Shown here piece after piece: positions 36,301 through 48,299 of a stretch of DNA of 64,000 bases. The stretch spans positions 56,123 to 120,122 of the forward strand of contig JAHBMJ010000443.1 of NCBI GenBank assembly GCA_018398765.1, in the 5' to 3' direction. Each line of letters starts with the position of its first letter. Positions within the stretch are counted from its first letter, which is position 1. The translations under genes were made by a program, and so were the position numbers. The notes below the pieces were generated by a model. The model saw nothing but the letters and a program-made list of their open reading frames with translations, made no database searches and had not been told where the DNA came from. This DNA comes from Chromera velia. Taxonomy: Eukaryota; Sar; Chromeraceae.

Positions 36301-39300
36301 TGCCCCACTTAGCTCCATGAGCTTCGGGTGGGGTCCCCTTGCAGAGAAGACGATTACTCCCTTCAGGTGACGGAGCTCTGGCCTGTCCACACCCGTCACG
36401 ATGCGCACACCTGAACAGAGAAGTAACAGGAGTTCTCTACATCAGAGAGCCCAGGAAGGAAGGAAGGAAGGAAGGAAGGAAGGGAGAAAGAAAAAAAGGA
36501 AGACAAAATCCGGAAAGACATCGGACAATTAAAGCCCCGCTTTACACACATGCCTCAACAGAAGCAGCTGAAAGAGTTCTTCGAGAATCACACTCAATTT
36601 TGTGGATTCTTTGTGCAACACTTGCCAAACGCTGTTGCGAGAAAGTAAGAGGCTCTTCGTCCTCAATTTTCGTTCTTGTCCATTCTCTCCTCCCCTTCCC
36701 TCTCCGTCCCGTCTCTGTTCTTCATCGTTGCGTCCTTTTCCCTACAAACACTCCTTCTCGTGTCCTTTGCAAGTACGGTCTCCCCTCCGCCCATCATGCG
36801 ATAAGCCGCCGCTGCTCGACTGACCGCTTATCTTGTAGAGTGGGTGTTTGGCTGAGGCGAGTGGTCCCGTGACCACGCAGAAGCGGTCTTCGTCGTCCTC
36901 GCCCTTGCCTCGGACGGGGACCTGCTAGTGCATGCAAACGTGCTCCATGGGACAATAAGAATCAAATCATGTCAGTCAGTTACTTAGTCAGTCGGAAGGA
37001 AAGAAAGAAAGAAATGACCGAACGGAGGAAGGAGGCATGCAAGACGGGCAAGTGGGAGAGGCAAAAAAAGAAGGGCAGAAGCGATCCTGCCAGGGTGGTA
37101 CCTGAAAAAGAAAGAGGCCCAGAATGCGGTAGAAGAACGCATCACTCTCACACGACCCCCTGTCCATTTTTGTCTTAATTCTGCGGCAACAAACTCCCCC
37201 CCTGTCGCTCCAGGCCAAGAGCCCGACGTCGCGACAGACCTGCACAAAGATCTCATCATGCTCCAGGCAATCCCGCTTGTCGATAACCGCCATGCCCCAC
37301 CAAGCCCTGGTGTTCCCCTCCGCGTCCTCGACCGGAATCCGGAGTCTGCATGCTCTCCATGCGTGTGGAGGGAAAGGGGGGCAAACGATGGCGCAAAAAT
37401 GTGGCTTTGCTCGGATCGGGCTTGAGAGAGAGCGAATGAGACTTGGCAAACATGTTGCTTCCTTGAGGACATCCTCGAAGGTGTTAATTGGGACATCTGA
37501 ATATGTAAGGGATTCAATCACACGCATGCAGACTGCTTCCTTCCTTTGACTCACTAATCAACTCTCTATCAGACTGATCAACCAACTTTGCATAATCTTC
37601 CCCGTCCCGCACAGACGCTCTGAGTTCTCCCATGACCTTATTTTGGAGGAACTTGACCAGCTCGGGAATGCAAACTATTGGGAGGCCTGCTCTGAGGAGT
37701 TCCCGCCATCGGTCGCACTGATCGGCCTTTCCTGTAATCCCCGCCTTCCGAAGTTGTCGTGCTGTGCTGCAGAGAGAAAGGAAGGGAGGAAGATCAGAGA
37801 GAATGAGAATATCCACTGCCGCCTCATCATGGTTCACACGGACTTGAACGAGAAGAGAAGCAGGGGAGGCAGGAAAGGCGAAGAAGGAGCAAGCGGAGAA
37901 ACCCAGAGATGCATCTGCGAACAAACAATTGTACTTTGACGGTGTTCAAAAACCACCTTCCCTTTATATTTCTCCTTTTATTTCTCTCACGAGTACCCAT
38001 CGGTCGCCTCTCTGCACCATGCTGTCACCATCCATCCACTCTCCTTCCCCTCGACCCCTCCCCCCCGGAACTCCCTCCCCAGTTCTCTCTGACTGAGTCT
38101 ACTCCTCCCTGACCGTTTCAGGTGTCGAATGACGAATTTCGGCTCATTGGAGAACTTCTGCAAGGTCTCGAACTGTTGCGTCTGGAGGTCCAGGAACACC
38201 TCTGCCGGAGTGCCGCGCGCTCTGAACACGTGCATCAACTGCAAGACAATAAGTCAACAAAAAGTGGAACAGAGCAAATAAAGTGCATATGGGCGAGGTG
38301 GAAGTAATGGGCAGTCGTGGGAACGATTCAGAAGTTGCACGACAATCCATTCTTTTGTTTCTTTTATTTTTGTCCCTGGCTGGTAAAGAGAAGAAAAAAT
38401 GAGAAAAACCGATGGGGAACAAAACAAGTTGAAACAACGTATGGAACCCGGAGAAAGTCGCTCTGTTTCGACCATTCTATAGTGTCCCTTTCCCTTTGCA
38501 ATGCGATCGCAGAGCTTCGATCTGTTGCCTCTCTTTCTCTGTTGCTCCTCAACCTCCGGCCTGCCTGGGCTGTGCGTGTGCGTGTGCGTGTGTGCATAGA
38601 TATGTGTGTGAGAGAGAAAGAGAAAGAACGAGGGAGAGAGAGACGGCGTGGTTCGATCGACCTGGCAGTTCAACTGTCCCCTTTTGATCTTTGCTTCCTG
38701 GAGAATGTGCATCGGGAGGGCGTCCACAGCCTCCGTTCCCTTGAACTTCAACATGCTGCGGGGAAACTCAATCTGCAGGCCGGCAGGCAGGCAGGCACAA
38801 GAGGAGGGAGGGAGGAATTGAAGAAGAGCAGGTCTCCATGGAAGACGCAGGGCGCTCGAGAGAGACAGCGTAATCGCATTGGCAGACGAGATTTGGGAGT
38901 TTTCAGACTTGAGTCCAGGCAAGGAGATGGAACAAAAAAGGAAAGGAAAGAGGGCAACCTGAGGGGGCAGGCACGCAGGTTAGTTCACGACACGAGATAG
39001 TACCACAGGACCGAAGCGGTAAATTACAAAAAGTCTGTGGGAGGCGCCGAACAGGTGAGAGAGGAAAAGCAAACGAAGTCCCCCTTTCCAACCTGCTCAC
39101 GGAGAGAGAAAAAGCAAACGCTTCACGCCATGTGACGGGACAGTGCATACGTGTTCAAGCCTCTCCTCCATCCACTCACCTTCTTTGCCGGCAGGTTTTT
39201 GTCCATTGTGAGAGTTCCCTTGTAGCCCTTGTACCTCAGCTGGAAGGTCGTGAAATTCACGTCTGTTCTTCCGGCTGTCTCCCCGACCGTCTTCCAGATA

Positions 39301-39969
39301 GACCGGAACACGCCCTCCCCTGCTGACCCGTTCCCGTCAGAGAACACGAATCCGTTTCTCTCAATATCGTCGACCAGTTCGTCATCGACGCCCTCCACCT
39401 CCACAGGTTGCCCTCGAGAAAAGAGCAGACCAATTCTGAGGGCCTCTTTCGGAGTCATGTTCTGCCCTCTGTTCTCAAATCCGCACATCGCAGCGATCTT
39501 GTTCACGTCAATAGGGTCCATCGCATTTTCAGCAACGGACTTTCCGATGAACCACACAGTCCCGTCTCTCGCAGCGTTATCCGAGATGCAGAAGGGGAAA
39601 AAAATAAAACTGCCTGCAACGAGAACGGCGGACAAAGGATACGGCATGACGCAGAAAGGCGGCAGACTGCAGGAGGGTTCACCGATACAAAGAGCCGAGA
39701 GACGGCTGACCATGTCTGATGCCCTGACTGGCATTGTCCCACCAAGATTTGATTTCATCACTCGTGATTCCATACCGGGTACGGGCTTGCAGCCTGGAGT
39801 CCCTTTGGAAACTTCGTTCTGGTTTTCCGTAGGTAACACATGCCAGACTAAGCTCGGGAAACAGGGCTGCAAACCGCGTATCCTTTGCAGATTCTCTAAG
39901 GGTGACAGTGCCTTGGAAGGACGGGCAAGTCTCCGTCACATCTGATTCTGCCGAGATGTACACTGCCAT
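32840..39969 (-). CDS. Cellular RNA-dependent RNA polymerase (RDR family)
   Basis: Sixteen minus-strand exons, all in phase: 39711-39969, 39180-39613, 38662-38772, 38114-38238, 37555-37766, 37240-37496, 36825-36921, 36180-36410, 35824-35958, 35568-35595, 35247-35384, 34819-35008, 34294-34461, 33748-33972, 33441-33545 and 32840-33142, about 975 residues. Family landmarks appear in order: ARDGTVWFIG; NGFVFSDGNGSAGEG (FSDG motif); FQLRYKGYKGTLTMD; FPRSMLKF; GTPAEVFLDLQ; IFVQ; HLKGVIVFSARGPHP; the catalytic LSGADADGDWVF (DxDGD); NALGLLDWHL; and ALDCVKTGEPV. These define the QDE-1/RDR type, which makes double-stranded RNA from single-stranded RNA for small-RNA silencing. The N-terminus is short, starting at ATG 39969, so an upstream exon is possible. 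Exon 35568-35595 is only 28 bases. The protein should be nuclear or cytoplasmic; no targeting signal is seen. Microsatellites fill the intron at about 33310-33395. Confidence 0.88.
33310..33395. repeat. Compound (CA)n(GA)n microsatellite in an RDR intron
   Basis: CA units with some CATA, passing into GA units, between exons 33441-33545 and 32840-33142. Confidence 0.95.
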
Positions 39970-40722
39970 TCGTGCGTTCAGACGTCAACAGCAGACTGCC
40001 CGGGAAAGGAAGTCGGGAACCTCCAAAACTCTGAAGGAGCTTCCTGCAGTGAAATGAAAGCGCGACCGTGCAAGAAAAAACACTTGACAGTCAAGAGAAG
40101 CGAGAAGGTCTTGGGTAGATCTGTAATGGCCCTGAAATTTGATCCTCCTTGTTCAGCAGGCCTGGCCGAAGCGAAGTCGTGAGAGTTGACGGTTCGATCG
40201 ATGGCAAGTTGTGCCAAGTCTCGTGAGTCTGGCACTTCAGTTCAATGGAACGCGTTTTCTGTCAGACGGACGGGTGCCGTCTCGCTCCAATTCTCTCAAG
40301 CAACGCGCGCGTGCGCGGGGGGGCCCTTGCAAAAGCGGTAGACGGTAAAAGCCGCGCGGCCCCCGCGCGGGCCCGCGCGGCGCGGCACGCAGCCGATGCC
40401 ACTGCATGCATGCACACAATTGCACACACCTAGCTTGAATCATCTTGAACATATCTTGAACCGTCGCACATCGTCGCACTGATTCGCACTGTGACTCACA
40501 CGATCTCACACTGTCATCGATATTCATCGATATCGCCACTCTTCATCATCTCTTCATCACTCCTCATCAGTCAGAACAGCTCTGCAGTAAGATCAGAATC
40601 CTTGTACGATTGATTCGGGCGCTCGTCAGCTTCTCACGTCCAGTTCAACATTTGTTTAATCAGTCGGGCGTCGCCAAGTCGCGATCATTTGAGTCAGCTT
40701 CCAACAGGACGATTTCATTGAG
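39970..40722. promoter_or_regulatory. Divergent spacer between the RDR and ankyrin B genes
   Basis: 753 bp between opposed start codons. A very CpG-rich palindromic block lies at about 40300-40392, including CGCGCGGCCCCCGCGCGGGC. It is followed at 40440-40570 by short near-repeats of CATCTTGAA, TCGCAC, CATCGATAT and TCATCA that could be factor-binding sites. No coding exon was recognised. Confidence 0.5.
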
Positions 40723-42276
40723 ATGGAAGACCTAACCGCCAGCGTGCTTTTTGTTCTCGGTGACCTCGCCCGATTTGAGGACACCCTCACCCAATTTGTC
40801 CATGAAGTGAAGAGCAAGAAAGACGTTCTCAAGAGCTTCCTTCCCAAAGATCTTCAGTCTGCAATTCCGTCTCCGTCTCCCCCCGCTTCCCCCCTTCCCG
40901 ATTCCCCGTCTATGTCCCGCCTCTGGGAGCTGCTCACGGACTTCAAGAAACAGTCCCGAGTAGAGCTCAACCAGATCACCAACAGACACTACAAGTTCGA
41001 CTTCGAAAAGCTCATTGATGCGAACCTGCAGAACCTCACCCTTCCCTTCCAGCCCATCAGCACCCAAACCTTCTTCACCTCCCTGAAGACATCCAAAGAC
41101 CTCGCCACTGTCCTCAAAGTCGGGGTTGACGTGAACGCTCTGCAGCCACTGTCAAGCAGATGGGCCCGTCCGAGGACCGCCCTGATGCTAGCAGTGATCC
41201 ACAACAACCTGTATGCGGTAAGAACACTTCTCCGCGCAGGTGCCGACAAAGAGGTCGAAGTTCCAATCAGTGAGCAGCCCCCCACCGATGGCCCAGAGCC
41301 AACCTATAGTGCCGGGGAAGGTATGAGAGCTCTGCACTTTGCCTGCACGCACGGACGACCAGAGATTTTCCGATTTCTGGTTGCTCAGGGTGCGAAGGTG
41401 ACTGTGACAGACGCCAACAACGAGAGCGCTCTGCACTTTGCAGCACAGGGCTCCCCCCCCGATATTGTAGAGTTTCTCCTCTCGCAGGGGCTTGGCGTGA
41501 ATGCTAAAGGAAGCAAAGGTGACACTCCCCTCCTGTATGCTGCTTGTGAGAAAGATTTTGAGAATGCGAAGGTTCTGATTTCTCACGGGGCCGATGTGAA
41601 TGCAAGAAGCACAGAAGGGGAGACTCCTCTCCTGCTTGCCGCCTCCGCAGACCTTCTTGAGAATGCCAAGCTTCTGGTTTCTCATGGGGCCGATGTGAAT
41701 GCAAGAGGCACAGAACAGGAGACTCCTCTCCTGCTTGCCGCCTCCGCAGACCTTCTTGAGAATGCCAAGCTTCTGGTTTCTCATGGGGCCGATGTGAATG
41801 CAAGAGGCACAGAAGGGGAGACTCCTCTCCTGCTTGCCGCCTCCGCAGACCTTCTTGAGAATGCCAAGCTTCTGGTTTCTCATGGGGCCGAAGTGAAAGT
41901 GATGGATGAGTGGGAGCGCACAATTTTACACCACGCGGCAGCGAATTGGTCGTTTGAGTTCACAGAATACGCCCTCGAGCAGGGCATATCTGTGAATGCG
42001 CTGACTTGTGATCGTTTCAACGCGTTGCATATGCTTTGCCTTGCTCATGATCCATCCGCTAGAGGAAAGGAGGGGAAGAAGGACCCTGTCGGGTTGAAGA
42101 TTGCCCAACTCCTAGTCGAGAGGGGGGTCGACCTTCATGCAAAGGACGATAATGGCCAGACAGCACGTGTCTGTGCAGAGTGTTACCTGGATGCCTGGCA
42201 AGACTGTGAAGAAGATGAGATCGTTCCTCATGAGATCACTCAGTTCCTCTATGAAAAGATGGGGATTGAATATTGA
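40723..42276 (+). CDS. Ankyrin-repeat protein B, intronless, 517 residues
   Basis: One open frame from ATG 40723 to TGA at 42274-42276. The N-terminal ~110 residues (MEDLTASVLFVLGDLA... NQITNRHYKFDFEKLID) form the same non-ankyrin module seen in ankyrin protein A. About nine ankyrin units follow, from DLATVLKVGVDVNAL through ALHFACTHGRPEIFRFL to KIAQLLVERGVDLHAKDD. Three consecutive units (41611-41907) are almost identical at the DNA level. No catalytic domain or membrane helix is seen; a protein-binding scaffold is inferred. The gene is divergent from the RNA-dependent RNA polymerase. The antisense frame across the repeats is a shadow. Confidence 0.88.
   Translation: MEDLTASVLFVLGDLARFEDTLTQFVHEVKSKKDVLKSFLPKDLQSAIPSPSPPASPLPDSPSMSRLWELLTDFKKQSRVELNQITNRHYKFDFEKLIDANLQNLTLPFQPISTQTFFTSLKTSKDLATVLKVGVDVNALQPLSSRWARPRTALMLAVIHNNLYAVRTLLRAGADKEVEVPISEQPPTDGPEPTYSAGEGMRALHFACTHGRPEIFRFLVAQGAKVTVTDANNESALHFAAQGSPPDIVEFLLSQGLGVNAKGSKGDTPLLYAACEKDFENAKVLISHGADVNARSTEGETPLLLAASADLLENAKLLVSHGADVNARGTEQETPLLLAASADLLENAKLLVSHGADVNARGTEGETPLLLAASADLLENAKLLVSHGAEVKVMDEWERTILHHAAANWSFEFTEYALEQGISVNALTCDRFNALHMLCLAHDPSARGKEGKKDPVGLKIAQLLVERGVDLHAKDDNGQTARVCAECYLDAWQDCEEDEIVPHEITQFLYEKMGIEY
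41611..41907 (+). repeat. Three 99-bp near-identical tandem units coding for ankyrin repeats
   Basis: Each unit encodes 33 residues (ETPLLLAASADLLENAKLLV plus SHGADVNARGTE). Units differ by only a few bases, such as GAAGGGGAG versus GAACAGGAG, and the last diverges at its end (GAAGTGAAA). Synonymous sites are also conserved, which points to recent duplication or gene conversion. Confidence 0.95.
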
Positions 42277-42297
42277 GATGACCGGCGTGCGGGTGTG

Positions 42298-42301
42298 CCT
42301 G

Positions 42302-42340
<39 letters not shown>

Positions 42341-42351
42341 CTGTGTGTGTG

Positions 42352-42390
<39 letters not shown>
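42298..42390. repeat. (GT)n then (GA)n microsatellite
   Basis: Lies just after the ankyrin B stop codon, in its presumed 3' untranslated region. Confidence 0.95.
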
Positions 42391-42391
<1 letters not shown>

Positions 42392-44629
42392 GGTGGGGTG
42401 TTGAAGAGACGGGGGGTGCAAGGGTCGGAGCAGGTGTTTGAAGTTAGACACCCGTTTCCACTCATGAATCCGCTTGGTCAATCAAATTGAATCAATCGAG
42501 TGGGATCGATTCTAGGATCGACTCTTCTTTCTTATATTCAAGCACTGCACACTAATGTACAAGCTGTAACAAACCCCTGACCTAGACCCTAACATTTAAT
42601 ACCCTGTGTAAAAACTCTCTACACTTAGTAGTCTCTACATGTTTTTTCCTAGCTTTTTTAAGCTTTTTGTAGCCTTTTGAGCTTTCAAAATTTATTTTTT
42701 AGAAATTAAAAGTTGAGGCTGTTACTGTTCAGGTCGAATCCTATGTGCAAAGGTAGGTTTGACCTAGGGTTTGACAGTCAAATGTGATCTTTTTCTTTGT
42801 TTTCGCTAGTGTTTCCGTCTTGAAAAAAAAAATAAACGAATCAAATTAATTTAACGCTATACATTTTTCAAGTTCTCTCTTTTTTTTTTTAACATAAGTA
42901 CAACGCCTAAATAATAGCCTAGATATTTCGTAGTAAATTCCAGAATAAATTTTACCATCTGTTTAGACTAAATATAGGTGCCCATAATACTTTTTTTGTT
43001 AATTGATCGTAAATAAATGAATGATTTGGATTTGCATGGTTCCGTACATGTCTTACAAAGAAGACTCTATAGAGAAGATAAAAGAGAAGATAATTTGCTT
43101 GCTGTAGGATGGAGTCAGCATGAAATTTAATTAAACTTAATTTGTTGATAAGAGTTACAAAAAAAAAAAGAGTCACAAGAAGCATTTCATCATCATCAAT
43201 ACATGCACCCATTGCATGGATCTACAGGCAAGCACCCCGCCCACGAATGGCTGTGACACCAGCAGCTCATCATGTACACGTTGCATAAAAAAATGATTTT
43301 AGCAATGTGAATGTCTCACACCCGAAATTGGAGCATTCACAACTCTTTGAGAGCCTGAGGTGCTTTCACTCTCACCACATGGACCGGTTTGTGTGCAAAT
43401 TTCAATCGCTGATCGATCGAATTCGTTCCACTGGCACATTAGTGGGCCCGTGCCTGGATGCAGAGACTGAATTCCCACGACACGTCTCCTTTGTCGGGTT
43501 TGAATCGCTATCGCAATTGTGAGCATTCTCAGTTTCTTGTTGGTATTCATTCTCTCCAATCCAACGACTCTGTCACGCAAAATCTCATGTCTCAGTCGCC
43601 TCCCATCCTTTCACGAAAAAGAAGACTCGAAAGACACAGGCATGCGCGACGGCATAGATGGTACGTTTGAATGACGAAAAGGATGCACTGAATTTTTGAA
43701 TTAATTCCGATCATGAGGTCGCACCAAATGCGATCTTCTCACTGTTTAATCGGACTACGCATATTGGAACGAACAGATTTGATTTCTTCTCGGATGAATC
43801 AATGCATGGAGAAATGTAGAAGAATTCATGTCACACATGCAGAAGCCTCCCATCCCAGAACCCCCCCAAGCTACACGTTGATGAATTCAGAAGCAAAGAA
43901 AAGAAGTAACCCCCCCCACCCCCCCGGGCCACCCCCGACCTACCTCATCTTCATTTTCCTCTAGTTATTTTTCCCGCATCTGTGCATGTGCATACCCACC
44001 GAAAGAAATCATTTGACGCACGCCAATTGACCTTCCGGCCACAAATCCACATGCATCTCCCTTTCAGTCGGTCTAGCTGAGAGATGGAAATCAGGGGATG
44101 GATATGCATATGTGCATGCAGGGCTGCGTCCAGGTCTTGGATCTGTACTTGCATTGTCGTTATTGTTGTCTTTCTCCTTTATACATACCCTTGTGACGTC
44201 GACCTCTGAGCCGTTATTTCAATCATTCATTCAATCCATTTTCTCTCTTCCGTTCTCTGTTGTAGTCCTCCTGAAATCCTGACTGGTCCACGACTACGTA
44301 ATGCATGCTTGGAAGCACGCATTGAATTCATACTCTCGCACGTACATGCATGAAATGAAACTTTTCTCTACAGGAACCTTCTTTTGTTTGCTCTCCTTCG
44401 GTCCTCAGATCACTTTTCCTTTCTCCCTGAATGAATACGTGTGCGTACCTGGACTCTTGGGATGACTTTTCTTTTCTTCTATGTCTGCGTCTGTACGCGT
44501 GCACAGGTCACTCTCTCATGCACTGGAGGTCTGCTTCCTCAACTGTCTATCATGCTGGAGGAAGTCTGACATTCAGGCTGCAAGGTGTATTCTTTCAGGT
44601 CAGTCAGTCAATTTGACTCACTCACTCAC
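42391..44629. other. AT-rich intergenic DNA, no gene seen
   Basis: 42480-43200 is AT-rich with poly-A/T runs (about 42824 and 42880). 43200-44600 has a more balanced composition but only short open frames without splice-flanked exons. No RNA gene or transposon end was recognised. Confidence 0.55.
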
Positions 44630-47600
44630 TCAGGGTCCCTCAGCCCCCGATTCTCCCAGAGACCTCCGACGAGGCACCCCGTCCCCCCCTTCCCCTCCCT
44701 CTTGGGTGATGGCGTGCAGAGTAGGAACAGGAACTGCGCCCTCCTCTGCATGCTGGTGGCCCTCAGTGGAGTTTCTCTTATGGATCTCGTTTGCGTCTTC
44801 GTGCAGTCCTTTGCTCTCTCCCCTCTTGAGCACCTCCTCAGCTGGTGTGGCCTCCTCAGGGACCACCTCTGCACTGAAGTGCTTGCTGCCCTGCTGCTGC
44901 ATGTGGGTGTGTGCCTCGTTACCCTTCTCAGGGTCTCTGTCTCCGATCTGCTTGACGGTGTCGTGACGGATCTGAGAGGAGACGGAGAATCAAACAAACA
45001 AAAAAGGGCAGGCAGGTTGTGGAATATTCATTGGAGACAACAGAGGAACGTTTGAGAGCCATAAAAACATATAGGGAAGGCATTTCTCAAAGCCCGGGGG
45101 TCTTTCACCTCAAAGGACACAGACAGACAGACAGACAGACAGACAGACGGACACTTCTCACCTCCCGCCCCAAACAGAGATAACCAGTCGGAAAGAGAAC
45201 TAGAGAATTGAAGACGCGGAGAAGTGGAGGGAAACAATTGAATTCTCCTCTACCCATTCTGTCCTCCTCCCCCCCTCCTTACTCTCCTGACCTTGGGAGC
45301 AGGTGGTCCCATCAACGCGAGAAGCACCGGGAGGATCACAAGCCCGTGCACCAGTCCGAAGCACACCGTCATGAAGAGGAGACGGAAGAACGTGAAGAAA
45401 ATGTAAGAAGCAGCGAAGGCCAAAGGAATTGTCGCAAGGAGAGTGGAGAAACCGCCGTAGAAAATTGGAACGCCCACCTGCAGAGAATCAATCGACAATT
45501 GAGGAAAAGACATTACATTGAGCAAAAGCTCTGGAGCCTATGCAAGAACTCCTCCTTCAACCTCAGGTTTTCGTCCCCACTATATACCCAGACGCGAAAA
45601 AGAACGGTGATTGATGAACTGTGTACTGAGCGAGGGAACCAACTCAGCGGAACCGTTTAATCAGTCGTGGAAGTTCAACAGTTTGCTGTGGCCCTGTTCT
45701 GACATGGTGATCGCCGATATGCCTCCACTCTTTTGAGCTGCTGTAACGTTGTTTTGCATGAAGTGTCCTTGTTACTTTCTCTTTCCGTCCAGAGAAAGAT
45801 TTGTGAGCACGGAAAGAAGTGATACGCTCTGCGATCGCATTCGAAGAAAATCAGCTCTGTTCTTTCTGTTTCCCCCCTCAAATATAGAAGCAACCAAATC
45901 AATACAGTCTCCTCCCTCCCTGACCGTCTGCATAGAGTAGACGGCTCTCTGGGACCGTGTGCCTGAGTGGGCGTGCACGGCAAAGCAATGAGCGAGATGC
46001 GCCGAGTAGTCGACAGCAAACCTGCAGACGGTGCAGAGGGGGGGATAGGACGTAAAAGGGAAATTGAGAGAGCCATTCTCTTGAATTGTTTCTTGTTCCA
46101 ACTTCCATATCCAAACGATTGAGATCTTCTGAAATCATAATGCTAGCACAGTTTGTTCTACCAAACCTCAGAGGAGTTGTCCGACGCAGAGCAGGCGCGA
46201 TCGCCGACTTTCACAAAGGAACAAGTACAAATGAAGGGAATGGGGGGGGGAGCAAGGGTTGGCAACTGAAAGAAGCAATGCAGAACTCCACTCACCCGAC
46301 GGCCATGACCATGTTGATGAACGAAATGGAGTCCAGTGTCACATTCCACCAGCTCATGTATCTGCACACAGACAGACACACTAGAGTTTCTTTCTTTTCC
46401 TCAACAGACAGAGAGCCAAGCAGGCAGGCAAGCCGGCAGGCGGATAGGCAAGCGAGACAAGGAGTTGCAGAGCCCGGAGAAGGACGCACGTCGTATGGCA
46501 ATTGCGAAGGAGAGGCAGGATTAAGCGAGGCATCAAGCGTGCGTCAGAGAAACCGAAAGAGTGCTCTCACTAGGATAAAAAAGAGGGACATTCACAAATC
46601 AGCGAACAATCAAAGCTCAAGAGAGGACAGACGCACCCAAACAACATGAGATCCACCAAAATGATCATCAAAAGAACGAAGAGGACGGTCACGACGTCAC
46701 CCAAGAACAGGAAAGTCACCAGAAGCACGGCAGCAGCAGCAAAGCCCAACGACGTTGCTGTTTGCTCTCGAATCACCGCGCTCTGCAAACAGAATACAAC
46801 AGAGGAAAGTCCATGAATGAAGCCACATGCATACATACATGGCCTTGTCGATAGACAGTTATCTTAGCCATTCAATGCACGAAAGTCGAAACAGTGTGCA
46901 ACCCGGGGGCACCACAGACACATGAAAACCAAAAATGCCAACAAGGCGATCCAGGAATACTCCTCATCTGCTTCCTAAGCTCAACGTTCAGGTCCCTTTC
47001 TGGTGCTTAACGTCAGCGTGGATCAGCATCTGCGCAAGCCATCTCAAAGGTCTTTCTGCTTGCTAAGGAGACGTCAGAATAGAGAGAGCTTCCCTTCCCA
47101 TTTCTGACCTGCCCATTCCTTTAATTCTTACTAACCGTCTAGAATTAACCCATGCGTGCACTAACGCATCGAACTACGCACGCACCTACCTGCTCGAAAG
47201 TGAAGAAGGCAGGACTGTACACGATCAACTCGTTGGTGAATCTGGAGTCGTCTCCAATCTGACGGAGACCGCTCATCATCTCGCCTTGTTCAATAAAGTC
47301 GGACGTGGACAGCGAGAACACGGTAAACCTGCGAATCGAAAATGAAGTCATTGAATCATCGATCAGGAATGGAACATGCAGTAGTGTGTGCATGAATGCA
47401 TCAGATGTCTCCCTCTGAAAAGACACATGCAGGAGTACGCGTCCTTTCGCTTTCCACGAAACCTTACGCAAAATAGAAGCATATGCAAAAGTCCGTTGAG
47501 GCAACTTCTTCATGGTAGCGCCAAATCAATGTGCAGCTCTCCAAATCCGCAAAGAAAAACACAGCGTCATATAGAGACAGAGAACAACGGAAACCAGCAA

Positions 47601-48228
47601 AGGTTTACTCATGCAGGAGAACAAAATGACGCAATACGAAAAACTAAGGACGCCATACAGGTAGATGGATGAATACTCTTCTTTTCCGCAATCCTCTCCT
47701 TCCAGCACAACAAACTCCAATACGCTTCTCGCCAGCTTCCTAAGTATTAAAAGTATCCCCAACTAAACTCCTTCACCTCTTTTTCCTCAGTATGAACCTC
47801 GACAGCATTTCTTCTTGGAGCACAGAAAAAAAAAAAAGATTTGAATGCTGCCTCTTTCCCTCGCGTCACTCCCCATTCCTACTCCCGAGCTCTATGCTAA
47901 CTTTGCGGCCATGATCTGATTGTCGGTTGCCAGGATCACATCCTCGTTGTATCTCTCCCCTGGACCCCTAAACAGCCAGTCGTTTGCCCTCGCAACCCAA
48001 TTGCCAGACTCAGCAGAGGCCTTGCAGGAGTCGATCGCGTTGCAGTAGATGTCAAATTCGCGGAACCAAACATCGGTCTGCACGCACAAACACACGCACG
48101 CAAAACTCACATGCAAACAGAGCAGAGATGCAGGGCGAGAAGCACAAGCCGACAGACAGGATGCGGATAGCAACCCCCTCCCACACACACACACACACAC
48201 AAAGAGAGGCGCGGAGAGAGAGAGAGAG

Positions 48229-48299
<71 letters not shown>

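Noticed and set aside
41188-41923. Antisense frames across ankyrin gene B containing repeated CGGGKQERS blocks
   Set aside because: They mirror the triplicated sense repeats; the sense frame has the recognisable ankyrin pattern.
43299-43670. Open frames on both strands near 43.3-43.7 kb
   Set aside because: Short, no family similarity, no signal or splice-flanked structure; overlapping frames on both strands suggest chance.
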